From: Gemmatimonadota bacterium
Lineage (GTDB): Bacteria; Gemmatimonadota; Gemmatimonadetes; Gemmatimonadales; GWC2-71-9
NCBI GenBank assembly: GCA_017889745.1
Contig: JAGGAG010000131.1
Span: 1-7,538, forward strand
DNA: 7,538 nucleotides
Direction: 5' to 3'
Part shown: one piece after another, positions 1-6,884 of the stretch
How the letters are laid out: each line of letters opens with the position of its first letter
Numbering within the stretch: position 1 is the stretch's first letter
The notes under the pieces: generated by a model
What the model saw: only the letters and a program-made list of their open reading frames with translations
Databases searched by the model: none
What the model was told of the DNA's origin: nothing
Made by a program: the position numbers and the translations under genes

Positions 1-870
1 AAGGCGCTGCGCCAGCGCATCGCCGAAGTGGAAGGGCTCCGGCCGGAGTACGTCGAGACCTTCAATGGATCGAGCGACCCGCTGCACCGCGCCGTGCTGG
101 CCTTCACGGGTCCGGACCGGCCCTATGTATATGGTGAACCGGGATTCGAGGCGGGGTGGCAGGCGGCGAAGATCTCCGGCGCGCCCGCGATCGCGGTGCC
201 GCTGACACCCACGCTGGCGCACGATGCGAAGGCCATGTGCGCCGCGAGCCCGACGCCGGGCCTGCTCTACATCTGCAACCCCAACAACCCCACAGGAACC
301 ACCACGCCGCGCGAGCAGATCGTGTGGGCACTGTCGAACAAGCCGGCGGGCAGCCTGTTGCTGGTGGACGAGGCATACATCCACTTCAGCGACGAGACAT
401 CGGTGGTGGACCTGGTCGATTCGCACGAGGACCTGCTGGTGCTGCGGACCTTCTCGAAGCTCTACGGCATGGCGGGGCTCAGGATGGGGCTGGCGATTGC
501 GCAGCCGCCGGTGCTCGACCGCCTTCGCGCGTTCGGCGGAACCATAACGTCGATAACCGGCGTCACTGCGGCGCGCATCAGCGTGGACGACCCGACCCTG
601 GTGGCGGTACGCCGGGCCTACACCAGGCAGGCACGCGAGGAGACGTTTGCGTTCCTGACCAAGTACGGATACGGATTCCATCCGTCGGTGAGCAACTGCT
701 TCATGCTCGACGCGAAGCGGCCCGCCGCGGAGCTCGCGGCCGAAATGGCGAAGCAGAACGTGCTCATCGGGCGCTCCTGGCCGGCCTGGCCCACCTATGC
801 GCGCATCACTGTCGGTACGCCGCAGGAAATGCAGCAGTTCTGCGCCGTGCTGCGAGCCGTGATGGCATAG
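1..870 (+). CDS. PLP-dependent class I/II aminotransferase, HisC-like (5' end missing)
   Basis: This is a fold-type I pyridoxal-phosphate aminotransferase most like histidinol-phosphate aminotransferase (HisC), which transfers an amino group between glutamate and an oxo-acid partner in the cytoplasm. The reading frame is open to base 1, so the start lies outside the window; the GTG at 28 is an internal codon. Of 289 visible residues, N93-P-N-N-P-T-G99 is the family Asn/Pro/Gly motif, D123-E-A-Y126 holds the Asp that contacts the PLP pyridine nitrogen and the Tyr of its pocket, and K153 in TFSKLYGMAGLRMG is the expected Schiff-base lysine. R161 belongs to the same block, and R268 in YARITVGT is the likely substrate-carboxylate arginine. 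HisC is usually about 350-370 aa, so some 60-80 N-terminal residues are missing. No other his genes are visible, so the substrate is uncertain. The family call is firm; the specific HisC role is not. Confidence 0.9.
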   Translation, partial: KALRQRIAEVEGLRPEYVETFNGSSDPLHRAVLAFTGPDRPYVYGEPGFEAGWQAAKISGAPAIAVPLTPTLAHDAKAMCAASPTPGLLYICNPNNPTGTTTPREQIVWALSNKPAGSLLLVDEAYIHFSDETSVVDLVDSHEDLLVLRTFSKLYGMAGLRMGLAIAQPPVLDRLRAFGGTITSITGVTAARISVDDPTLVAVRRAYTRQAREETFAFLTKYGYGFHPSVSNCFMLDAKRPAAELAAEMAKQNVLIGRSWPAWPTYARITVGTPQEMQQFCAVLRAVMA

Positions 871-891
871 CGACCGGAAACCAGACACTAT

Positions 892-924
892 GAGGCGCCC
901 GGGCCGGCAAGGTCCGGGCGCCTC
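892..924. terminator. GC-rich hairpin between convergent genes, probable bidirectional terminator
   Basis: Arms 892-905 and 911-924 pair over 14 bp with one G-U wobble around the 5-nt loop GGCAA. The hairpin lies 21 nt after the aminotransferase stop and 14 nt past the stop of the opposing 757-aa gene, a typical place for a shared terminator. The + strand side is not followed by a T-run. The - strand side is followed by a moderately T-rich stretch (TAGTGTCTGGTTT). The structure is strong, while termination in both directions is inferred. Confidence 0.65.
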
Positions 925-938
925 GTGCTTCGGGCAGG

Positions 939-3212
939 TCAGCGGCGACCGCCACCGCGACTGAACCCCCCGCCGAATCCGCCGCTGCTGCCACCGCTGT
1001 AGCGGCTGCCGCCACCGCCCTGCCAGGAGCCGTAGCTCGACGATTTCTCGGCGGACGAACTGCGCGCCGCTTCATCGCTCGATGCTTCATTCGGCTTGTC
1101 GACGGAATTCCATCCGCTGCTGCTGCCCTGCTGCCAGCCACTGCCGGTGTTCTTGTACACGTTGCCGTCGTGGGTGGCGTACATGTTGTTGTTCGCCGTC
1201 TTGCCGGCGGTCGTCGTGCCGTAGGCCGTAGAGACGCCCGCCGCCTTGCCTCCCTCGGAGGTCTGGACCTGACCCGCGGTGCCGTACGCATTCGACGCGT
1301 GGCTCGACCACGCCGTCTCACCGTTCTTCGACGAGACCGACGACCCGTACGAGCCATATGCATTGGAATGCTGGTAGGTCTCGGCGCTCGCGCCGGTGCG
1401 CGGGTTGTATGCCTGCGCGGCGGCGGCGGATCCGTACGGGCCAGTCGCCGATGCGCCGCGCGCATACGTGCCGGTGCTCGGGTTGTAACCGGCTCCCGCG
1501 CTGGCCCCACCGTAGGGTCCGTACGCGGAGTACCCGTGTGCGTACGCGCCGGTGTAGGGGTTGTAGGCGGCGTGGTAACCGTAGCCGGTGTAGGGATACG
1601 GGGGATGGTAGTACACCGGATAGCCGAACCCGGGCGGATAGTACGGGTGATAGCTGTAGGCCAGCGCCATGCCCACGCCCAGCATGACGACCCCGGCGGC
1701 CACGTAGGCGCCGTTGTATCCGGAGGTGTAGCCCACCACGACGGTCGTGGGCGTCGACTCGTAGATCTGCACATACGTGACGTTGTACATCGGTGACGAC
1801 GGCGGGATGGTGTAGATGACTTGCGGCACCATTGTCGCCACGGCGAAGGGACCGTTGGGCGACGACGACACGAACCAGACGCCGTTGCTGCAGACGTAGT
1901 AATTGCCGCTGGCCTGGATCACCTCGTACGACGTGTTGGTGGCGTACTGCATCGACGTGCCCTGGATCGGCGAGAACTGGGGCGGCCCGCCGTACGTCAC
2001 GTTCACCGTGGTGGTGGCAATGTCCACGTCCGCCTTGTGCGGCATCTGTGCCTGTGCCACCGCCTCGTTGGCCTGGGGCGTTCCCGGCACCGACGACAAC
2101 ACCGCGGCGCGAGGACTGTCGGCCGGGATGTTGGAGAAGTCCGCCGGCAGGTTCGGCGTGGCGTAGGTCCACGGACCGCTCATGCTGCTGGCTCTGAACC
2201 AGCGGCCGGACACCAGGAAATACCACTGCGACGTGGGCGAGTAGAAGAAGAGGTCGCTCTCAGAGTTGGTGACCCAGGAGAGCGCGGTGCCGGGGATCCC
2301 CTCGAGTTGCGCCGGCCCCTCGAGCAGGATCAGCTCGGCCGGCTTCTGGCTCACGAAGACGGTCGGTACCTGCGACGGCCCCCAGGACATGCCGGGAATG
2401 TTCCTGGTGACGTCCGCCCACTCATCGTTCTGGGGCAAGCTCTTCAGGCTCGCGGGCAACGGCCCCGCCGCCCGCCAGGGTCCGTTCACGTTCTGCGCCT
2501 GCAGCCAGCTGGCCTGGTCCTGCAGATAATAGGTGCCGGTGTTCTTGTCCTGAAACACCGCCCAGTTGGTGTTGACCGAGAAGAAGAGCTGCGAGCCCTG
2601 CGTCACCGGCGCAAAGGCGGGCTTGCCCTGAAAGATGACCAGGATGGCGGGGGATTGACTGTAGTAGATCGGCGGCGCCGGCTGCGGCAGCGTTGGGGAC
2701 AGCCCCGGTCCGGTCTTCGGTGCCGGTCCAGCCGCGGCGGGGGGCGGACCTGAGGTCGCGGCCGCAGGGGCCGAGGCGGTCATGTAGCTCTGCACCTGCG
2801 GGAGTGAGAGGTTCATGCTGCCGGCCGGGATCAGCGACTGTACGATGCCCTGGTACTGTTGCGCCGTGGCGGGATCGAGGCCGGGGAAGTTCATCCGGAC
2901 GATCTTCTGGTTGTACAGAGCCACGGTTTGCGCACTGAGGTTCGTGCTCGTCTCGGCAGTCATGAACAGCGAGGCCGGCACGGAGGAACTGGCCCCGGGC
3001 AGCTGGAGCTCCACGGCCATGTGGTAGTCGAGGACCACGTAGTAGCTCCACGAATCCACCTGCGGCTGGTAGAACGTCACCTGCATGCCGTCGGCGGCGG
3101 TGAGCGTGCGGGGCCACGAGAGTTCCTCGACCCCCTGCGCCCGGGCGGGGGAAGCGGCGCCCAGTGCCAGCGCCAGGACAGTGGCCAGCCGCGTGCAGGA
3201 TGCGATCCGCAT
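939..3212 (-). CDS. Secreted modular protein with three GPW modules and a Tyr/Gly/Ser-rich repetitive C-terminus
   Basis: This 757-aa exported protein has no function I can assign. A Sec signal peptide spans residues 1-25 (hydrophobic core TVLALALGAA, likely cleavage after ARA). A region with many aromatic residues follows (about 28-145), then an Ala/Pro linker (145-180). Three degenerate modules lie at about 180-260, 282-363 and 396-470. Each has a G-x-P/A-x-x-x-x-I/V-x-G-T/S segment, then a strand-rich part ending in W-x-x-A/S-x(4)-G-P-W/F and a Pro-containing tail. A Gly-rich hydrophobic stretch at 500-520 could be a membrane segment. The rest is low complexity: Tyr/Pro-rich (521-549), three 26-residue repeats (550-627), Ser/Gly-rich, ending GGGRR. 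Proteins of this look are, from memory, often labelled 'carbohydrate-binding family V/XII', a weak label. The start at 3212 is chosen for its Shine-Dalgarno at 3221-3227 and the signal peptide. The longer open frame to 3713 would overlap the upstream gene and is rejected. It is the last gene of the - strand cluster. Confidence 0.85.
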   Translation of the reverse strand: MRIASCTRLATVLALALGAASPARAQGVEELSWPRTLTAADGMQVTFYQPQVDSWSYYVVLDYHMAVELQLPGASSSVPASLFMTAETSTNLSAQTVALYNQKIVRMNFPGLDPATAQQYQGIVQSLIPAGSMNLSLPQVQSYMTASAPAAATSGPPPAAAGPAPKTGPGLSPTLPQPAPPIYYSQSPAILVIFQGKPAFAPVTQGSQLFFSVNTNWAVFQDKNTGTYYLQDQASWLQAQNVNGPWRAAGPLPASLKSLPQNDEWADVTRNIPGMSWGPSQVPTVFVSQKPAELILLEGPAQLEGIPGTALSWVTNSESDLFFYSPTSQWYFLVSGRWFRASSMSGPWTYATPNLPADFSNIPADSPRAAVLSSVPGTPQANEAVAQAQMPHKADVDIATTTVNVTYGGPPQFSPIQGTSMQYATNTSYEVIQASGNYYVCSNGVWFVSSSPNGPFAVATMVPQVIYTIPPSSPMYNVTYVQIYESTPTTVVVGYTSGYNGAYVAAGVVMLGVGMALAYSYHPYYPPGFGYPVYYHPPYPYTGYGYHAAYNPYTGAYAHGYSAYGPYGGASAGAGYNPSTGTYARGASATGPYGSAAAAQAYNPRTGASAETYQHSNAYGSYGSSVSSKNGETAWSSHASNAYGTAGQVQTSEGGKAAGVSTAYGTTTAGKTANNNMYATHDGNVYKNTGSGWQQGSSSGWNSVDKPNEASSDEAARSSSAEKSSSYGSWQGGGGSRYSGGSSGGFGGGFSRGGGRR
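1332..1565 (-). repeat. Three in-frame tandem 78-bp units (26-residue YNPxTG repeats)
   Basis: Within the 757-aa gene, units at 1488-1565, 1410-1487 and 1332-1409 each encode 26 residues beginning Y-N-P-x-T-G. The following residues are AYAHGYSAYGPYG, TYARGASATGPYG and the more diverged ASAETYQHSNAYGSYG. The spacing is exactly 26 residues each time (Y550, Y576, Y602). Units 1 and 2 are clearly alike and unit 3 is degraded after the first six residues. This is a coding repeat, probably a surface-exposed or linker region. It is not CRISPR-like because there are no spacers and the copies are imperfect. Confidence 0.8.
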
Positions 3213-3358
3213 TTCAGCTACCCCTCCGGTGGCGCGTCCGGAATTGATGACCATCGCCTGCGGCGGCGCCCAGCGCCACCGCGCTGGCCATCCCATGCCA
3301 CCCGTGCCGCATGCGCCGGCTTCTTGCGTTCTCCAGTGGTCCATCTGCCAGTCCAGGC
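3213..3358 (-). other. 146-nt gap inside the - strand cluster
   Basis: This gap separates the 238-aa gene (stop at 3359) from the 757-aa gene (start at 3212). It holds the Shine-Dalgarno of the downstream gene (cccctcc on the + strand, 3221-3227, 8 nt from the ATG). It also has a perfect 7-bp hairpin with a 4-nt loop (3270-3276 / 3281-3287), which has no following T-tract on the - strand, so it is not an obvious terminator. I see no clear promoter. Co-transcription with the upstream genes is likely but unproven. Confidence 0.5.
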
Positions 3359-4075
3359 CTACTGGTTCAGCTGATAGTTGAAGTTCGTGATGGTAGCCGA
3401 CACTTCCTTCGACGGCACCGAAACATTGATCTGCGAGGCGTACTGCGGACCGCCGGGCACCTGACCGAACCTGACCGTGCATGTCACCGGGTCGCCTTGC
3501 AGCGAGGTCGCGAACGCGTAGCGCGTCGGCCGTTTTGTCGCCGGATTGATCCAGTACGTGGCGGTATCGCCCGGCTGGATGAAGCCCACGTCGGTGGCGC
3601 GGACATTCCCGCTCGGCACCGGGCTGAAGGTGGCCCGGGAATAGAAGTCCATCATGGTCCCCGGCGAGGGAGCCATGTACCGCTTGATGAGGTCGGTGAG
3701 TTGCCCGGCCCACGCCTTGAAGTCCGCAATCTTCTCTTCCTTGATCCGGTGCCTGATGCCGTGCTTTCGGCCGGTTTCCGGTGGCGGCGCGCTCAACATC
3801 GTCTTCTGCAACTGGCCATTCGCGTAGTTCATCTGGTACAGCGCCGCGGGCCTTGCCTCACCCTTGTACGTGATCTGCACCCGCATCTTCCAGGTGTATT
3901 TCTGCATCAGTTCCGCGTTCTTCTTCGCACTGGCGGCGTAGGCATCGGCCGCGAGGCCGGGGTTGGGCCCCTGCGCGCTCGCGGCCGACCCCACCCCCAC
4001 CAGGAGCCACACCACCCCCAGCGCCACGCGAGCCGGCCGCGTCAGGGCGGCCGGGGTCAGGCCATGCAGTCTCAT
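3359..4075 (-). CDS. Secreted protein of unknown function, paralogue B of a tandem pair
   Basis: This is a 238-aa exported protein. The signal peptide covers residues 1-34 (core VALGVVWLLVGVGSAASA, cleavage after ASA) and is followed by GPNPG. The mature part begins with a helix-like stretch, then a block around YTWKMRV and LYQMNY, a conserved GRKHGI segment, an amphipathic helical stretch, the YMAPSPG turn and a strand-rich C-terminal half containing FIQPGD, FGQVPGGP and a final YQLNQ. It resembles, from memory, uncharacterised secreted proteins common in soil bacteria. No catalytic motif is visible, and one cysteine remains in the mature chain. I chose the second of two in-frame ATGs (4075) because GGAGG at 4082-4086 is 6 nt before it but directly abuts the first (4081). 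It starts 23 nt after its paralogue ends, so the two are almost certainly co-transcribed. Confidence 0.85.
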   Translation of the reverse strand: MRLHGLTPAALTRPARVALGVVWLLVGVGSAASAQGPNPGLAADAYAASAKKNAELMQKYTWKMRVQITYKGEARPAALYQMNYANGQLQKTMLSAPPPETGRKHGIRHRIKEEKIADFKAWAGQLTDLIKRYMAPSPGTMMDFYSRATFSPVPSGNVRATDVGFIQPGDTATYWINPATKRPTRYAFATSLQGDPVTCTVRFGQVPGGPQYASQINVSVPSKEVSATITNFNYQLNQ

Positions 4076-4081
4076 TCTCAT

Positions 4082-4086
4082 CCTCC
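4082..4086 (-). promoter_or_regulatory. Shine-Dalgarno that decides the start of paralogue B
   Basis: GGAGG on the - strand directly abuts the ATG at 4081 but is 6 nt from the ATG at 4075. The second spacing is normal, so translation probably begins at 4075. The N-terminus then reads MRLHGL, close to MRLPGL in the neighbouring paralogue. Confidence 0.65.
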
Positions 4087-4098
4087 GTGCCGCAGCGG

Positions 4099-4812
4099 TT
4101 ACTGGTTCAGCTGATACTCGAAGTTCGTCACCGCGATCGACAGCTTGTCCGCGGGGGCACTGATGGTCAGCTGCGACGCGTACTTCGGGCCGCCGGGTAC
4201 CTGGCCGTACTGCGCCGCACCGGTGACCGGCTTGCCCTGGAGCGACGTCGTGAAGTTGAAGCTCGTCGGGCTCTTGGTGGCGGGATCGATGAAGTAGGTG
4301 ACCTTGTCTCCGGGCTGGATGAAGCTGGTGCCGGACGCCTGGACACCGCCCGTCGGGGCGGGCCCGATCGTCGCCTTCGAGTAGAAGTCGAACATCTGGC
4401 CGGGCGTGGGCGCCATGTACTTCTTGGTCAGCTCGACCAGCGCCTCCACCTCGGACTTGATCTCGGCCATCTTATCCTCCGTCACCCGGTGCTTGATGCC
4501 GTGCTTGCGACCGGACTCCTCCGGAGGCGCACTGATCTCCGTCTTCTGCAGCTGCCCGCCCACATAGTTCATCTGGTAGAGCGACGCCGGCTTCTCCTCA
4601 CCGTTGTAGGTGAGCTGGACGCGCATCTTCCAGGTGTACTTCTGCATGAGCTGTGCGTTCTGCTTCGCGCCGGCGGCATAGGCATCGGCGGCCTGGCCCG
4701 GGTTGGGGGCCTGGGCAGTCGCGACAGCCGAGCCAAGGGTGGCCAGGCAAAAGACCGCCGCGCCGAGCCGCAGGCCGGGCAGTCTCATGACACTCGAATC
4801 ACCGTACACCAT
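4099..4812 (-). CDS. Secreted protein of unknown function, paralogue A of a tandem pair
   Basis: This is a 237-aa exported protein. The signal peptide has an n-region with Arg residues and the core LGAAVFCLATLGSAVATA, with cleavage likely after residue 33 (ATA). From PNPG onward it aligns to paralogue B over 202 residues without gaps, and my hand count gives about 129 identities (~64%). The best-conserved blocks are MQKYTWKMRV, LYQMNY, GRKHGI, FIQPGD, TSLQG, GQVPGGP and the C-terminal YQLNQ. The helical stretch around mature residues 80-95 is the least conserved. I chose the ATG at 4812 because GAGGAG lies 8 nt upstream. An ATG at 4788 (MRLPGL) matches the paralogue's N-terminus but lacks a good Shine-Dalgarno, and the GTG at 4854 has none. 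No enzymatic motif is visible. A role in the envelope or secreted fraction is inferred from the signal peptide. Confidence 0.85.
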   Translation of the reverse strand: MVYGDSSVMRLPGLRLGAAVFCLATLGSAVATAQAPNPGQAADAYAAGAKQNAQLMQKYTWKMRVQLTYNGEEKPASLYQMNYVGGQLQKTEISAPPEESGRKHGIKHRVTEDKMAEIKSEVEALVELTKKYMAPTPGQMFDFYSKATIGPAPTGGVQASGTSFIQPGDKVTYFIDPATKSPTSFNFTTSLQGKPVTGAAQYGQVPGGPKYASQLTISAPADKLSIAVTNFEYQLNQ

Positions 4813-4820
4813 ACGCCTGA

Positions 4821-4826
4821 CTCCTC
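4821..4826 (-). promoter_or_regulatory. Shine-Dalgarno that decides the start of paralogue A
   Basis: GAGGAG on the - strand sits 8 nt upstream of the ATG at 4812. Neither the more upstream GTG (4854) nor the internal ATG (4788) has a comparable site, so 4812 is preferred. Confidence 0.6.
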
Positions 4827-4907
4827 GTGAGATCGCAACGATAAACTGCACCAATACTGTACTCCTGCGGACTGCGCCTGAAGTCGGAATTGACTGTTCG
4901 TGACGGC

Positions 4908-6707
4908 CTATTCATGCCGGTGCCCCGGTGCGGCCGCCCCCGGGGAGGTGGTGGGCAGGGTCCCTGGCTGGCCACCCATCATGTCCGCTCCGCCCATCAT
5001 GTCACCCATCGACCACCACTCGTCCATCGTCATGACGTTGCGCGTCGGGTCGCGATACTCCGCCAGCTGCTCCCTGATGAGGCGGTCCTTCTCTGCCCTC
5101 GACAATGTATCCGCGACGAGAATGTCGGAAATGATGTCATGCATCATATGCAGGTTATCAAAGATTACCGCGGCCCGGGGATGCCGCCGCGAGAACATGG
5201 GCGCGATGACAGCGGTCATGGGCATGACGCGCGGAACCTGCCCCCTCCCGTCCTCCAGCATGGCCCAGAAGTGCGCCACCGTCGCATTGACGCCCGCCCG
5301 CTGCTCCGCCGGATCGTTGCTCACCACGAACGGCTCGTAGAGCCCGACCTGCAGCCAGTGGTAGGCCCAGATGAGGCCGTTGAAGCGCGGCTCGCGCGTC
5401 CGGAACACCTGGCTGAACCACTGGCCGTCCATCAGCGCCATCGACTTCGGCACCGCCGTGAAGGCGTAGGCGCCCCGGCTGAGATAATAATCGGTCAATG
5501 TCTCGATGATCGAATCCCTGCGCGCCACTGACAGCGACGGATCGGCATAGACGTCGTAGACCTGCCGGTGGAGCACATGTGCCCAGTCGAACATGAGCTT
5601 GGCCTGCCACGCGATCCGGGCGTACTCCGGCTCGATCGCCACTTCGGCGACGCCGAACCGCGGCGGCCGGCGCAGCAGGTCGATGGTGAGGAAGCGGTAC
5701 TCGCGCTGCAGCGCCCGGCTCAGCTGTGCGCGCGGCGTGGTGAGCAGGTGTTCGTAAAGCGTCGCATGGCCGTAGTCGAACGCATTGAAGAGCCTGGCGG
5801 CCTCCGGGAATCGCGAGAGGAACTGCCAGTTGAAGCTCCCCGGGTAGTAGAACTGCTCAGCCCGGGGCTGCTCCGTTGCGTCAACCGGGCGGTCCGGGGT
5901 CCCGCCGGCCCTCGGCGTGAGGGCGCGCATGGCAAAGGCGTGGGAAAGTCCCGCGGTGAGCTCGAGGTCGGGACCCGCGCCACCGGTGAGGCGGCGGGCC
6001 AGGCCGGCATCGAGCACGAGGGTGGGGGTCCACTGCCACCGCAGGCCGAGGCCGGCAGTGAGCGCGGTCTCCGCCCCAGCGTAGTCCTGCGATGCGCCCA
6101 GCTCTGCCACCAGCAGGAGACTGCTGCGATAGAGAGTGTAATCCAGTGCGGCGCTGGCGAACCATCGGGGCGGTGCCTCGAGCCGGGGGCCGTCGGCCGC
6201 CGAGGTACCGAAGGTCCAGACGCCGTTGAGATGGAGGCGGGTCAGGCCGAAGGTCCGTGTCGCAATGGCCTTCACCGTCGCGAGCGCCACGTCGCCTCCC
6301 AGCGCGCCCACCGGCAGGGTCAGGTCGGCCCGGACGCTGAACGCGGGCAGCGAGGGACCTTCCGCGTTGAGATTGTAGAGGGCCGAGAACTGCAGGCCGC
6401 CGATTCCCCGGTCGCTGCCGGCGCTGTCGACAGCCCCGAGTGGCAGCTTGATGCTCACCTGCGTGTTCGCCAGGACGCCATACTCGATTTCGGGCTGCAG
6501 GCTGTAGCGCCTTGCCCCGGAGACGTCGGCATCGTAGGTGAGCGGCGCCAGCAACTCGAAACCATGATGCTCCACCACGAAGGCATCCTCGGTGCGCACC
6601 GGCCGGCCGTCATCGAGATTGCGGTAATCGGTCTGGGCACCGGCCATTGTCGGCATGGCGGCCAGCACGACCAGCACCGCGCAGGCGGTGCCCGCTCTTG
6701 TTCCCAT
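4908..6707 (-). CDS. Exported two-part protein: outer-membrane barrel-like N-half and His-rich helical C-half of unknown function
   Basis: This is a 599-aa protein. The signal peptide covers residues 1-25 (core ACAVLVVLAAMPTMAGA). Residues ~30-260 alternate hydrophobic and polar residues in strand-like runs with Gly turns (YSLQPEIEYGVLANTQVSIKLPLG, given here in outline; also LPVGALGG and RLHLNGVWTFG). This resembles the transporter-like barrels annotated as 'MetA-pathway of phenol degradation' (PF13557), an assignment made from memory. Residues ~262-283 are a Pro/Arg/Thr linker. Residues ~284-560 look helical and soluble, and they carry three F-D-x-x-H motifs (F310, F373, F516). The second and third continue as H-x-x-H (H377/H380, H520/H523). 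The end is Met-rich (MGDMMGGADMMGG) and finishes GHRHE. I do not recognise the C-half. The start at 6707 fits the signal peptide, although its Shine-Dalgarno (GGA) is weak; the open frame to 6992 upstream lacks protein-like sequence. It is the first gene of the cluster, 95 nt before paralogue A. Confidence 0.82.
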   Translation of the reverse strand: MGTRAGTACAVLVVLAAMPTMAGAQTDYRNLDDGRPVRTEDAFVVEHHGFELLAPLTYDADVSGARRYSLQPEIEYGVLANTQVSIKLPLGAVDSAGSDRGIGGLQFSALYNLNAEGPSLPAFSVRADLTLPVGALGGDVALATVKAIATRTFGLTRLHLNGVWTFGTSAADGPRLEAPPRWFASAALDYTLYRSSLLLVAELGASQDYAGAETALTAGLGLRWQWTPTLVLDAGLARRLTGGAGPDLELTAGLSHAFAMRALTPRAGGTPDRPVDATEQPRAEQFYYPGSFNWQFLSRFPEAARLFNAFDYGHATLYEHLLTTPRAQLSRALQREYRFLTIDLLRRPPRFGVAEVAIEPEYARIAWQAKLMFDWAHVLHRQVYDVYADPSLSVARRDSIIETLTDYYLSRGAYAFTAVPKSMALMDGQWFSQVFRTREPRFNGLIWAYHWLQVGLYEPFVVSNDPAEQRAGVNATVAHFWAMLEDGRGQVPRVMPMTAVIAPMFSRRHPRAAVIFDNLHMMHDIISDILVADTLSRAEKDRLIREQLAEYRDPTRNVMTMDEWWSMGDMMGGADMMGGQPGTLPTTSPGAAAPGHRHE

Positions 6708-6807
6708 GGAGTTCCAGGTCAGGATGTGGCGACCGAGGGGTCCGGGCCCCCTTGGAGTGCCCAAAGATGGCGATTCCGGGTGCCGGACGGTCCCGGATAC
6801 CAGACGA

Positions 6808-6836
6808 TTGCAGAAATCGGGCTGGTACGCTACATT
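6808..6836 (+). promoter_or_regulatory. Candidate sigma-70-type promoter for the cold-shock gene or a small RNA
   Basis: TTGCAG (6808-6813) and TACATT (6831-6836) are separated by exactly 17 nt. The -35 matches TTGACA at three positions and the -10 matches TATAAT at four, including the key T-A at the start and the final T. Transcription would begin near 6843, where a hairpin starts. This would give a leader of about 193 nt. The match is moderate, so this is a candidate only. Confidence 0.4.
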
Positions 6837-6884
6837 GTTGCGGTTCGCGCTGGTGCGCGAGCGGTTATGGCCAGATTCTTTACA

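Noticed and set aside
156..893. 245-codon + strand frame overlapping the aminotransferase
   Set aside because: It is an out-of-frame shadow of the aminotransferase, whose own frame holds all the PLP motifs.
1332..1565. Repeats considered as a CRISPR array
   Set aside because: The 78-bp units are contiguous, imperfect, in frame with the coding sequence and have no spacers.
1821..2753. 310-codon + strand frame
   Set aside because: It is antisense to the 757-aa secreted protein, is rich in Arg/His/Gly as expected from a shadow frame and has no motif.
3270..3287. 7-bp hairpin in the 3213-3358 gap as a terminator
   Set aside because: No T-tract follows on the - strand, and a 7-bp GC stem is common by chance at this base composition.
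3213..3713. N-terminal extension of the 757-aa protein up to 3713
   Set aside because: The extension overlaps the paralogue B gene, has no protein-like pattern and would bury the signal peptide. The ATG at 3212 has a strong Shine-Dalgarno.
4813..4907. Possible separate promoter for the paralogue pair
   Set aside because: A TACAGT hexamer is present on the - strand, but no -35 lies at acceptable spacing (15 or 22 nt to weak candidates).
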